Source: Pseudomonadota bacterium (lineage in GTDB: Bacteria > Pseudomonadota > Alphaproteobacteria > Rhizobiales > Methylopilaceae). From it: 8,353 nt of DNA. Under the pieces are notes generated by a model, which was not told where the DNA came from, made no database searches, and saw only the letters and a list, made by a program, of their open reading frames with translations. The stretch spans positions 1-8,353 of the forward strand of contig JAEWEX010000371.1 of the NCBI GenBank assembly GCA_023389135.1. The letters run 5' to 3'. Below, piece after piece: positions 1 to 6,376 of the stretch. Within the stretch, counting starts at the first letter, position 1. The number at the start of each line of letters is the position of its first letter. Made by a program: the position numbers and the translations under genes.

Positions 1-933
1 GCGCTGGGCAATCTCGCGCGCCCCCAGCGGTCCCCCGCTGTGCCCGCCGGCCGCCCCGGCAGCCTCGACAATCCCTCCGGCAACTTCGGCCGGCTGCTCT
101 ATGACGCCGAGGACCAGGCGCTCGCCGACGCCCGCCGCGAGCAGGAGCGGGCCGGGCAGCAGGCCGAGCGGGTGGCGGAGATGCGCCGTCGCGCCATCGA
201 GCGCGTCAATGCCGCGCTCGACCAGGAGGTCCGGATGCTCGGCCTGTCCTCGGCCGAGCAGGAAGTGGCCAACAACCTCGCGCGCGCCGGCATCGACGCC
301 GACCACGAGGCCGCCGGCGCCATCCGCGCCAAGACGCTGGAGCTGGTGGAGCAGCGGCAGGCGGTCGAGCAGCTTGCGGAGCGTACCGCCTTCTTCGGCG
401 ACCTAGCCCTTCAGGCTTTTGACCGCATGGCCATCGGCGGGGCCAAGGCCTCCGACGTGCTGTCGGGCCTCGCCCGCGACATTGCCCGCGCCGCGGCGCA
501 GGCCGCCATACTCGGCCAGGGGCCGCTTGCCGGGCTGTTCGGCGCGGCCGGCGACGGCGGCGGTCCGGGCGGGCTGGTGGGCCTCGTCACCGGCGCGCTC
601 GGGTTCGAGCATGGCGGCATCATGTCCGCCGAGGGCGGGCTGGCGCTGCAGCGCTATGCCAGGGGAGGGATTGCCTATGGCCCGCAGGTCGCGCTGTTCG
701 GCGAGGGCCGCCGGCCGGAGGCCTATGTGCCGCTGCCGGACGGCCGCTCGATCCCGGTGACCATGCAGGGCGGCGGCGTGTCGACCGTCAACCTCTACTA
801 CCAGCCGACCATAAATGCCGGTGACGGCGTGACCCGGGAGGAGGTGCGGGCGGCGCTGGAGGAATCGCAGCGCCAGTTCGCGTCGGAGCTGCTGCCCATG
901 ATCCGCGACGCCCAGTCGCGCGGGCGCATCTGA
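1..933 (+). CDS. Phage tail tape measure protein, C-terminal part (5' end outside window)
   Basis: This is the C-terminal end of the tape measure protein, which fixes tail length and is thought to leave the tail during DNA ejection. The frame is open from base 1 with no stop, so I treat it as cut by the left edge; a GTG at 40 is only an internal valine or a fallback start. Counting from that GTG, residues about 22-120 are charged, Ala/Arg/Glu/Gln-rich and likely coiled coil. About 125-195 is an Ala/Gly-rich amphipathic stretch. About 198-245 carries the conserved tape-measure ending: repeated GGI motifs, YARGGIAYGPQ, then GEGRRPEAYVPLPDGRSIPV. A short beta segment (STVNLYYQPTI) and a terminal helix ending DAQSRGRI follow. 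The downstream order supports the call. I see no ribosome slippage site in this part. The family assignment is strong; the full length of the protein is unknown. Confidence 0.88.
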   Translation, partial: ALGNLARPQRSPAVPAGRPGSLDNPSGNFGRLLYDAEDQALADARREQERAGQQAERVAEMRRRAIERVNAALDQEVRMLGLSSAEQEVANNLARAGIDADHEAAGAIRAKTLELVEQRQAVEQLAERTAFFGDLALQAFDRMAIGGAKASDVLSGLARDIARAAAQAAILGQGPLAGLFGAAGDGGGPGGLVGLVTGALGFEHGGIMSAEGGLALQRYARGGIAYGPQVALFGEGRRPEAYVPLPDGRSIPVTMQGGGVSTVNLYYQPTINAGDGVTREEVRAALEESQRQFASELLPMIRDAQSRGRI

Positions 934-937
934 TCGC

Positions 938-1576
938 ATGCCTGCTTCCTTCCCCACGGACCGCTTCGCCGGCGGACCGTTCACGCTGGCGCGCTACATC
1001 TCGGTCAACCAGACGCTTGGCGGCCAGCTGGACGCCGTGGAGCTGGCCGATCCTCGATGGACGTGCAGCTGGACCACGGCGCGGCTGTCGCCGGCGTTGG
1101 CCCGGCGCTGGGTGGCGTGGTGGGACGGGCTGCGCGGCGGGGTGGGGCGGACCTTCCATGGCTACGACCCGCAGCGGCCGACCCCGGCCGCCTATCCGGC
1201 CGGCTTCGTCGGGCTGGAGCGGCCGGCGGGCGGCGCCTTCGACGGGACAGCCTCGGTGACCTCGCTCGCGACGCCCTTCGCCATGAGCCTGGGCGCGCTG
1301 CCCGCGGGTTTTGCGCTCGCCGCCGGCGACATGGTGGGGCTGGCGGAGGGCGATCGCCGCGCCGTGTTCCGGATCATGGCCGATGCGGTGGCGGATGGCG
1401 CAGGTGCGGCCACGCTCGCGGTCGAGCCGCATGTCCCCTCCGGCTTCACCGCCGATGCGCTGGCCAACTTCCTGCGGCCGGTCGCGATCATGACGCCGGT
1501 GGCCGGCTCGTTCGCCTACCAGCCCGGACCCGGCTGGCGTCCGGTCAGCTTCGGCGGGATCGAGGTGGTGCCGTGA
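938..1576 (+). CDS. Putative distal tail protein (Dit-like), 212 aa
   Basis: A 212-residue protein directly after the tape measure gene, with 4 bases between the stop and this ATG and no obvious Shine-Dalgarno sequence. It is beta-rich. Visible landmarks are an N-terminal segment (FPTDRFAGGPFTLARYISVN), a Trp/Arg-rich helix near residues 44-66 (WTTARLSPALARRWVAWWDG), and a second half with a short beta-barrel look: AAGDMVGLAEGDRRAVFRIM, TLAVEPHVPSGF and a closing FLRPVAIMTPV motif. Proteins in this slot of the gene transfer agent and related siphophages (g12 of the Rhodobacter agent) are distal tail proteins linking the tube to the hub. The function here rests on position and overall pattern, not on a diagnostic motif. 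It could also be another minor tail protein. It probably acts in assembly of the tail tip in the host cytoplasm and remains in the virion. Confidence 0.68.
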   Translation: MPASFPTDRFAGGPFTLARYISVNQTLGGQLDAVELADPRWTCSWTTARLSPALARRWVAWWDGLRGGVGRTFHGYDPQRPTPAAYPAGFVGLERPAGGAFDGTASVTSLATPFAMSLGALPAGFALAAGDMVGLAEGDRRAVFRIMADAVADGAGAATLAVEPHVPSGFTADALANFLRPVAIMTPVAGSFAYQPGPGWRPVSFGGIEVVP

Positions 1577-2190
1577 GCCTGCCTGCAGCGGTCCAAGACG
1601 CGGTGGACGCCGGCGCGGTGGTCGACCGCGGCATGGTGCTGTTCGACTTCCCGTCCGGCCTGTGGGGCTTCTGGACCGGGACGGGGCCGTTCACCTGGTC
1701 AGGCGTCACGTTCACCGGCGCCGGCCGGCTGATCGCGCTCGATCCGGTCGAGCAGGTGTCCGACCTGTCGGCCGTGCCGGTCACGCTCCGCCTGTCGTCG
1801 GTGCCCGACAGCGCCCTGACGCCGGACCTGCTGGCGACCATCGAGGCCGAACAGTACCACCAGCGCCCGGCGACGCTCTACACGGCCTATTTCGACCCGG
1901 AGACCCGCGCGCTGCTGGACGTGGTGCTGGAATATCGCGGCGAGGTCGACCGCATCGTCCACGAGCGCCGCGTCGGCGGCGAGGCCGTGCTGCGCGTGAT
2001 GCTGGAAAGCCGGTCGCGCGATCATCCGCGCCGCGGCTGGCGAATGCGTTCCGACGCCGACCAGCGAGAGATCGACCCGGACGACGGCTTCTTCCGCTTC
2101 GTCAACTCGACCGCGGAGGAGCGCGTCCTGTTCGGCCGATCCGACCAGAAGGCGAAGCCGCGGAAGAAGCCATGGTGGCAGTTCTGGTGA
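1573..2190 (+). CDS. Putative tail hub-type / minor tail protein, 205 aa
   Basis: I place the start at the GTG whose last two bases belong to the upstream TGA (GTGA overlap), preceded by GAGGTGG at 1562-1568, four bases away. The open frame reaches further upstream only as an out-of-frame shadow of the previous gene. Residues 1-60 hold LFDFPSGLWGFWTGTGPFTW and GAGRLIAL, resembling the beta strands of phage tail hub proteins. Residues about 106-135 read YFDPETRALLDVVLEYRGEV, and about 147-178 carry a recognisable phage pattern of ESRSRDHPRRGWR followed by SDADQREIDPDDGFFRFV. The order tape measure, Dit-like, this gene, peptidase-like, J-like matches slot g13 of the gene transfer agent, a baseplate hub protein. 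The last 13 residues, KAKPRKKPWWQFW, form an unusual basic-aromatic tail. The family is familiar as a phage tail protein; the exact hub role is inferred. Confidence 0.72.
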   Translation: MSLPAAVQDAVDAGAVVDRGMVLFDFPSGLWGFWTGTGPFTWSGVTFTGAGRLIALDPVEQVSDLSAVPVTLRLSSVPDSALTPDLLATIEAEQYHQRPATLYTAYFDPETRALLDVVLEYRGEVDRIVHERRVGGEAVLRVMLESRSRDHPRRGWRMRSDADQREIDPDDGFFRFVNSTAEERVLFGRSDQKAKPRKKPWWQFW

Positions 2191-2591
2191 GGCGCGAGGA
2201 CTGGCCCGAGCGCCTGGCGGAGGCGCTCGACCGGCACGCGAGCGCTCCCGGCGCCTGGGGGCGCTCGGACTGCTACATGCTGGCGGCCGACTGCGTGCTG
2301 GCCATGACCGGCGTCGAGCCCTGGCCGCAGGTGCGCGGCCGCTACCGGTCGGCCTCCGGCGCGGCGCGGCAGCTGCGGCGCCACGGCTTCCGCTCGCTGG
2401 AGCAGGCGCTGGCGGCGGCCTTCCCGCGTGTGCCGGTGCTGCGCGCCAGGCGCGGCGATCTGGGGCTGGTATCGACGCCCGACGGCCCGGCCTGCGTCGT
2501 CGTCACCGGCGTGGAGGCCACGGGCAAGTCCATGGAGGGCATCCGGCGCGTGCCGGTCTCCGCGCTCCTGGCCGCGTTCCGGGTCGGCTGA
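2187..2591 (+). CDS. DUF6950-family, NlpC/P60-like tail-tip protein, 134 aa
   Basis: A small protein of the DUF6950 type, related to NlpC/P60 cysteine peptidases, which in tails can cleave peptidoglycan peptides or serve a structural role. The preferred start is the GTG overlapping the upstream stop (GTGA), giving MRREDWPERLAEALDRH. An ATG at 2172 with GGAAG five bases upstream would add five residues and is a real alternative. Residues 22-35 carry the core motif WGRSDCYMLAADCV with the candidate nucleophile Cys. This is followed by RGRYRSASGAARQLRRHGF, then RARRGDLGLV near residue 92, and a final PVSALLAAFRVG. The strand PACVVVTG sits where active NlpC/P60 enzymes have their histidine, and no histidine is present there, so catalysis is doubtful. 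Its place between the hub gene and the J-like gene matches the g14 peptidase slot of gene transfer agents. Confidence 0.8.
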   Translation: MRREDWPERLAEALDRHASAPGAWGRSDCYMLAADCVLAMTGVEPWPQVRGRYRSASGAARQLRRHGFRSLEQALAAAFPRVPVLRARRGDLGLVSTPDGPACVVVTGVEATGKSMEGIRRVPVSALLAAFRVG

Positions 2592-2594
2592 GCC

Positions 2595-5102
2595 ATGCCG
2601 TTCATCGCACCCATCGTCTCCGCGGTCGGCGGCATCGTCGCCTCGGCCAGCTCGTTCCTGGGCGCGCTGGGGCCCATCGGCAAGGCCGTGGTCGGGCTCG
2701 GTGCCAGTTTCGGCCTCTCGGCGGTGTCGTCGGCGCTGGCGCCGAAACCCAAGGCCGGCATGCCGCTCACCGGCATGGAGTTCGCCGAGCAGCTCGGCGG
2801 CGACATTCCGCGCCAGATCCCGGTCGGCGTCTGCCGGCTTGCCGGGCACCGGGTCTATTCCGGGACGTGGGGGGCCAAGAACGAGCGCTACGACCGGGTG
2901 CTGGTGCTGGGCGACTGGCTGCTCGACGGCATCGAGGCCGTCATCATCGACGGCGTGCGCAGGGCGGTGACCGTGGCGGAGGCGGACGGCGCACTGACGG
3001 TCTATGCGGTGGCCGACACGCCCGAGCTGGTGCTGCGGTTCTGGGACGGCGGCCAGGCCATGGCCGATCCCTACCTGGTCGCCAATGCCAACCCGGCCGG
3101 CCGCTGGACCGCCGACGATGTGGGCCATGGCGTCGCCTATGTGGTGGCGTGCTTCAGCTATGACGCCGAGGCGGGGCTCTACGAGGGCGGCTTCCCGGAG
3201 GTCGCGTTCATCACGCGCGGCGCCCGCCTCTATGACTGGCGCGCCGACGACACCGCGGGCGGGGAGGGCGCACAGCGCTGGGACGATCCCGGCAGCTGGG
3301 CGTTCTCCGACAACTCCGTCGTGGCGCTGTGGAACTTCCAGCGCGGCTTCCATCGCGGCGGGCGGCGGCTGCTGGGCATGGGCGTGCCCGCCTACGACCT
3401 GTCGCCGGCGCACTACACCGCGGCCGCCAATGCCTGCGACGAGGAGGTGGCGCTGCTGGAGGGTGGCACCGAGCCGCGCTACCGCTGCGCGCTGGTGCTG
3501 ACCGACGACAAGGACGTGCCGTTCCGGGTGACGCTGGACGCGCTGCGCGCCACCTTCGCCGGCCACATCTACGACCACGGCGTCTATGTGGTGCAGGCCG
3601 GCGTCGCGCAGGCCACGGCCGCCACCATCACCGACGCCGACCTAGTGGTGGGCGAGCCAGTCACCTTCGCCGCCAGGCAGCGCGGTGCGGACCTGGTCAA
3701 CGCCATCCACGGCCAGTTCCTCGATCCCGGGGCGCTGTGGCTGCCGGCGAGCTACACGCCGCAGGTGGACGGCGCAGCGCAGGACGAGGATGGCGGCGAG
3801 AAGGCCACGGGCCTCGACCTGCTGGCGGTGCCCGCACGCACCCAGGCGGAGCGGATCGCGCGCATCCGGCTGCGCGAGGCGCGCCTGCAGGCGGAGGCGA
3901 CGATCACGCTGGGCAAGCGCCAGGCCGGCCTGCGGCCCGGCGACTGGATCGTGTGGACCTCGGCGACCTATGGCACCCGAACCTGGCGCATCGTGCGTCT
4001 GGTGCGGGACCGCGCCACGGCGCGCATGGTGCTTGACCTGCGCGAGATCGCCGCCTCGGTCTTCGGCTGGTCCAGCGCCGACGAGGGGCCGGCGCCGGCG
4101 CTGCCGGTGCCGATCCAGCCCGGCACGCGGATCTCCACGGCTCCGGGCTTCGCGGTCGCGGCAGTGGCGATCACGGGCGAGGGCGGGTCGGAGATTCCGT
4201 CGCTGCGCTTCACGTGGACGCCCATCGAGGACGCCACGGTGGACAGCGTGGTGATCGAATACCGGCGCTACGGCACCGAGGAGCGCACCGTCGTGGTGGA
4301 CGACAGCCCCGGCGACGGGGTGCTGCTGGTGACCTCCGGCATCGTCAACGGCCGCGACTACGAGGCGCGCGCCACCATCCGCACCACGCCGGCTCGGCTC
4401 ACCACCTGGACGGCCTGGATCGCGGTCACCACCACGGCGTCCATGTCGGCGACGCTGGCGGCCGAGATCCAGCGCCAGATCGAGCAGTATCTTCCCGCCG
4501 CCATGCGCGGCGTGCAGGAACGGCTGGAGCAACTGGGCGGTCTCCAGGCGGCGGCCGACGCCGGGGCCTACAACCAGCTGAGCGAGGTGCGGCGCATGCT
4601 GGGCGACGCGTCGGCCAGCCTGACGCAGCAGATCACGGTGGCGACCGGGAGCAGCTCAGCGCTGGCGCAGCAGGTGACGGAGCTGTCCGCCAGCCTCGGC
4701 GCGGTGTCGGCCGACCTCGACATGCGCTGGGTCGCGGTGGCGGCGCCGGACGGCGCGCTGGCCGCCTACGAGCTGCGGGCGCAGGCCGGCGGCTCCTATG
4801 CCGGCATGACCGTCATCGCGGAGAGCGGCGAGAAATCGGTGGTCGCATTCGACGCCGACCGCTTTCTGATCCGCATCCCCAGCGAGCTGGGCGGCGGCGT
4901 CCTGCCGGCGCTGTCGGTCTCCGAGGAGCCCGACAGCCCCGGCGACGCGCTGCTGGTGTTCAACGGCGCCATCGCGGCGGAGAGCCTGTCCGCCATCGCC
5001 GCCGACCTGGGCGAGATCGTCGCCGGCACCATGACGGGGCCGAGCGGGCGGCTGATCGTGGACCTCAACAACGAGCGCATTACCGTGGATGACGGCGAAT
5101 GA
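2595..5102 (+). CDS. J-like host specificity / central tail-tip protein, 835 aa
   Basis: The largest gene here encodes a lambda gpJ-like central tail-tip protein, which makes the first contact with the host receptor. The ATG lies three bases after the previous stop. Residues 1-50 are strongly hydrophobic and Gly/Ala/Ser-rich (for example GIVASASSFLGALGPIGKAV), ending at APKPK; this is a common N-terminus in such proteins. About 55-270 is a beta-rich region with PRQIPVGVCRLAGHRVYSG. About 280-490 resembles the J hub/tip-attachment region, with LVLTDDKDVPFRVTLDAL, repeated Arg-rich strands and a LRPGDWIVW motif. About 515-615 looks like a fibronectin type III domain (LRFTWTP, VVIEYRR, VNGRDYEARATIR). 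About 620-708 is likely coiled coil. The C-terminus ends with FNGAIAAESLSAIAADLGEIVAGTMTGPSGRLIVDLNNERITVDD split over two segments, typical of DUF1983-like tail proteins. It is shorter than lambda gpJ (about 1,130 residues). Confidence 0.87.
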   Translation: MPFIAPIVSAVGGIVASASSFLGALGPIGKAVVGLGASFGLSAVSSALAPKPKAGMPLTGMEFAEQLGGDIPRQIPVGVCRLAGHRVYSGTWGAKNERYDRVLVLGDWLLDGIEAVIIDGVRRAVTVAEADGALTVYAVADTPELVLRFWDGGQAMADPYLVANANPAGRWTADDVGHGVAYVVACFSYDAEAGLYEGGFPEVAFITRGARLYDWRADDTAGGEGAQRWDDPGSWAFSDNSVVALWNFQRGFHRGGRRLLGMGVPAYDLSPAHYTAAANACDEEVALLEGGTEPRYRCALVLTDDKDVPFRVTLDALRATFAGHIYDHGVYVVQAGVAQATAATITDADLVVGEPVTFAARQRGADLVNAIHGQFLDPGALWLPASYTPQVDGAAQDEDGGEKATGLDLLAVPARTQAERIARIRLREARLQAEATITLGKRQAGLRPGDWIVWTSATYGTRTWRIVRLVRDRATARMVLDLREIAASVFGWSSADEGPAPALPVPIQPGTRISTAPGFAVAAVAITGEGGSEIPSLRFTWTPIEDATVDSVVIEYRRYGTEERTVVVDDSPGDGVLLVTSGIVNGRDYEARATIRTTPARLTTWTAWIAVTTTASMSATLAAEIQRQIEQYLPAAMRGVQERLEQLGGLQAAADAGAYNQLSEVRRMLGDASASLTQQITVATGSSSALAQQVTELSASLGAVSADLDMRWVAVAAPDGALAAYELRAQAGGSYAGMTVIAESGEKSVVAFDADRFLIRIPSELGGGVLPALSVSEEPDSPGDALLVFNGAIAAESLSAIAADLGEIVAGTMTGPSGRLIVDLNNERITVDDGE

Positions 5103-5596
5103 CGCGGCGCATCTGCATCGGCCGGCGCGACGACGGCGAGATCGGCCTGTGGGTGACCAGGCCCGGCATCGACGCCTTCGACCCGGACCCCGACGAGGAC
5201 GGGAGCTTCATCATCGACAGCCGCTGGGGCGACCTGGAGCGGCTGGTGGAGGCGGCCTCCATCACCGGCGACTACAACTGGGGCGGCGGCTCGACCCGCG
5301 TCGGGCAGCAGATCCTGATCGGCCACGAGGACAGCCGGTGCTTCCCTGTCCTGATCGAGAACCCCGCCTCCGGCCAGATTAAGTACGACTGGTGGAACAA
5401 GAACTCCAGCGGCGCCGGGGGCTCGCCCGCCTACTACACGCCGGTGGGCATCCGCACGGGCCTCACCGCCGGCGGCCTGCCCTATGTCCAGCAGTTCGAG
5501 CGCTTCGGCCTGTTCCTCGGCGGCAGCGACGGCCGCTTCTTCTCCAACTGGCACTACTTCCTGCTGGACATCCCCGACACGGACAGCTGGCCGTGA
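5099..5596 (+). CDS. Small tail-tip accessory protein, tandem family copy 1, 165 aa
   Basis: The ATG overlaps the J-like gene's stop as ATGA, suggesting translational coupling; only a weak GGAT lies upstream. The N-terminus reads MTRRICIGRRDDGEIGLW, then VTRPGIDAF and, about residues 36-42, SFIIDSRW. This matches a pattern I recognise from alphaproteobacterial phages (GL-x-V-S-x-P-G-x-D-V followed by a short F-x-S-x-W strand), where such proteins lie just after the central tail-tip gene. The rest is beta-rich and heavy in Gly, Trp, Tyr and Asn (YNWGGGSTR, KYDWWNKNSSG), with no catalytic motif, signal peptide or membrane span. The last strand is WHYFLLDIP. The two following genes share the N-terminal pattern, so I read it as the first of three related copies. 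The role is inferred from position: a tip or receptor-contact component. The reaction or ligand is unknown. Confidence 0.75.
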   Translation: MTRRICIGRRDDGEIGLWVTRPGIDAFDPDPDEDGSFIIDSRWGDLERLVEAASITGDYNWGGGSTRVGQQILIGHEDSRCFPVLIENPASGQIKYDWWNKNSSGAGGSPAYYTPVGIRTGLTAGGLPYVQQFERFGLFLGGSDGRFFSNWHYFLLDIPDTDSWP

Positions 5597-5970
5597 AGCG
5601 CATCCTGATCGGCCGGCGGCCGGACGGGCAGGTCGGCATGTTCCTGTCGCGGCCGACCGAGGACGCGGAACGGGACGCGGTGGACGGCTTCCTGATCCGC
5701 CCCAGCGTGAAGAACGCGCAGGTGCTGCTGGCCGGCATCACCGGCTATGTCAGCGGCTCCGTCTACATTCCCTATGGCCCGTTCAACTTCACGCCCCTGG
5801 TCTACGCCAAATTCATGGAGGCCACGGGCGAGTCCTACACCAACCCGTTCTTCAACACCGGCGCCGACCAGGGCGAAGTCACCGTGGCGCGAAGCGCGAG
5901 CGGCATGTTGGTGACCGTGTTCAGCCCGGGCTACGTGCAGTACCTGGTGTTCCGGGCGGACATCCCGTGA
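5593..5970 (+). CDS. Small tail-tip accessory protein, tandem family copy 2, 125 aa
   Basis: The start is the GTG of a GTGA overlap with the previous gene's stop; longer versions of this frame upstream are shadows of that gene. There is no convincing Shine-Dalgarno sequence, so translation probably depends on coupling. It begins MKRILIGRRPDGQVGMFLS, with RPTEDA where copy 1 has RPGIDA, followed by GFLIRPS in the place of the F-I-D-S strand. The middle holds GPFNFTPLVYAKF, comparable to FGQTFDSPPLAFMYV in copy 3. The protein ends in a strand, QYLVFRADIP. It is predicted to be mostly beta and soluble, with no cysteines and no known enzyme motif. It is shorter than copy 1, mainly lacking the Gly/Trp-rich loop. 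Expected to be a minor virion protein at the tail tip; this is inference from context. Confidence 0.75.
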   Translation: MKRILIGRRPDGQVGMFLSRPTEDAERDAVDGFLIRPSVKNAQVLLAGITGYVSGSVYIPYGPFNFTPLVYAKFMEATGESYTNPFFNTGADQGEVTVARSASGMLVTVFSPGYVQYLVFRADIP

Positions 5971-6365
5971 CGCGGCGCGTGCTGGTGCAGGGGCCCGACG
6001 TGCTGCGGGTCTCGCTGCCGGGCGTCGACGTGGTCAGCGGGAACCGCGGGGAGATGGCGTTCGACAGCGGCGCGCTGGCGCTGCGGGTGCTGCTCAGCGG
6101 CACGCTGGTGCATGCCAGCCCGTCGATCCCGGTCATCGAGACCATCCATTTCGGCCAGACCTTCGACAGCCCGCCGCTGGCCTTCATGTATGTGGGAGCG
6201 ACGACCGCATTCACCTCGCCGCGCATGGCCAACCGCTCGGGCTACGGCACGGTCGGGCACATGGTCCGCGTCTGGCGCGACCGGGCGACCTTCTACGCCT
6301 ATTCGATCCCGGACTTCTTCTCCACCGGGACCTTCAAGTTCATCATCTACAAGCCCTTCTCCTGA
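5967..6365 (+). CDS. Small tail-tip accessory protein, tandem family copy 3, 132 aa
   Basis: The start is the GTG of a third successive 4-base overlap (GTGA), with a weak purine run GGGCGGA at 5954-5960. The protein begins MTRRVLVQGPDVLRVSLPGVDV, split here as MTRRVLVQGP and DVLRVSLPGVDV, retaining the L-x-V-S-x-P-G-x-D-V core. MAFDSG follows in the place of the F-x-D-S strand. The second half has IHFGQTFDSPPLAFMYV and ends TFKFIIYKPFS. That spacing of F-G-x-x-F-x-x-P-P and a terminal I/F-rich strand is reminiscent of small beta-sandwich binding domains at phage fibre tips, including H-type lectin-like ones, but this is only a resemblance. No catalytic residues or membrane segments are seen. 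The stop codon overlaps the Shine-Dalgarno sequence of the next gene, suggesting coupling. Confidence 0.74.
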   Translation: MTRRVLVQGPDVLRVSLPGVDVVSGNRGEMAFDSGALALRVLLSGTLVHASPSIPVIETIHFGQTFDSPPLAFMYVGATTAFTSPRMANRSGYGTVGHMVRVWRDRATFYAYSIPDFFSTGTFKFIIYKPFS

Positions 6366-6370
6366 GGAGG
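6365..6370 (+). promoter_or_regulatory. Ribosome binding site fixing a TTG start
   Basis: AGGAGG lies six bases before the TTG at 6377 and its first A is the last base of the upstream TGA stop. It is the strongest Shine-Dalgarno match in the window and decides the unusual TTG start. Flanking bases 6359-6369 form a short palindrome, CTCCT-G-AGGAG, that could partly mask it until a ribosome reaches the stop. Confidence 0.75.
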
Positions 6371-6376
6371 ACTGCC

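Noticed and set aside
1057..1572. Upstream extension of the hub-type gene, overlapping the Dit-like gene
   Set aside because: The extension is Arg/Gly-rich out-of-frame translation of the Dit-like gene; the GTG at 1573 with GAGGTGG upstream gives the natural start.
2022..3578. Long open frame on the - strand opposite the peptidase-like and J-like genes
   Set aside because: Low-complexity Arg/Gly/His/Asp-rich translation without motifs, opposite two confidently assigned tail genes; expected by chance at this GC content.
5366..5596. Possible diversity-generating retroelement variable region in copy 1 of the tandem proteins
   Set aside because: The segment is rich in Tyr, Trp, Asn and Ser, but there is no AAC/AAT codon enrichment, no template repeat and no reverse transcriptase gene in the window, and the terminal motif does not look like a C-type lectin variable region.
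5312..5614. Repeated 13-base string ATCCTGATCGGCC at 5312 and 5602
   Set aside because: It encodes I-L-I-G in both places and can arise from shared codon preference or common ancestry; too short to call a DNA repeat element.
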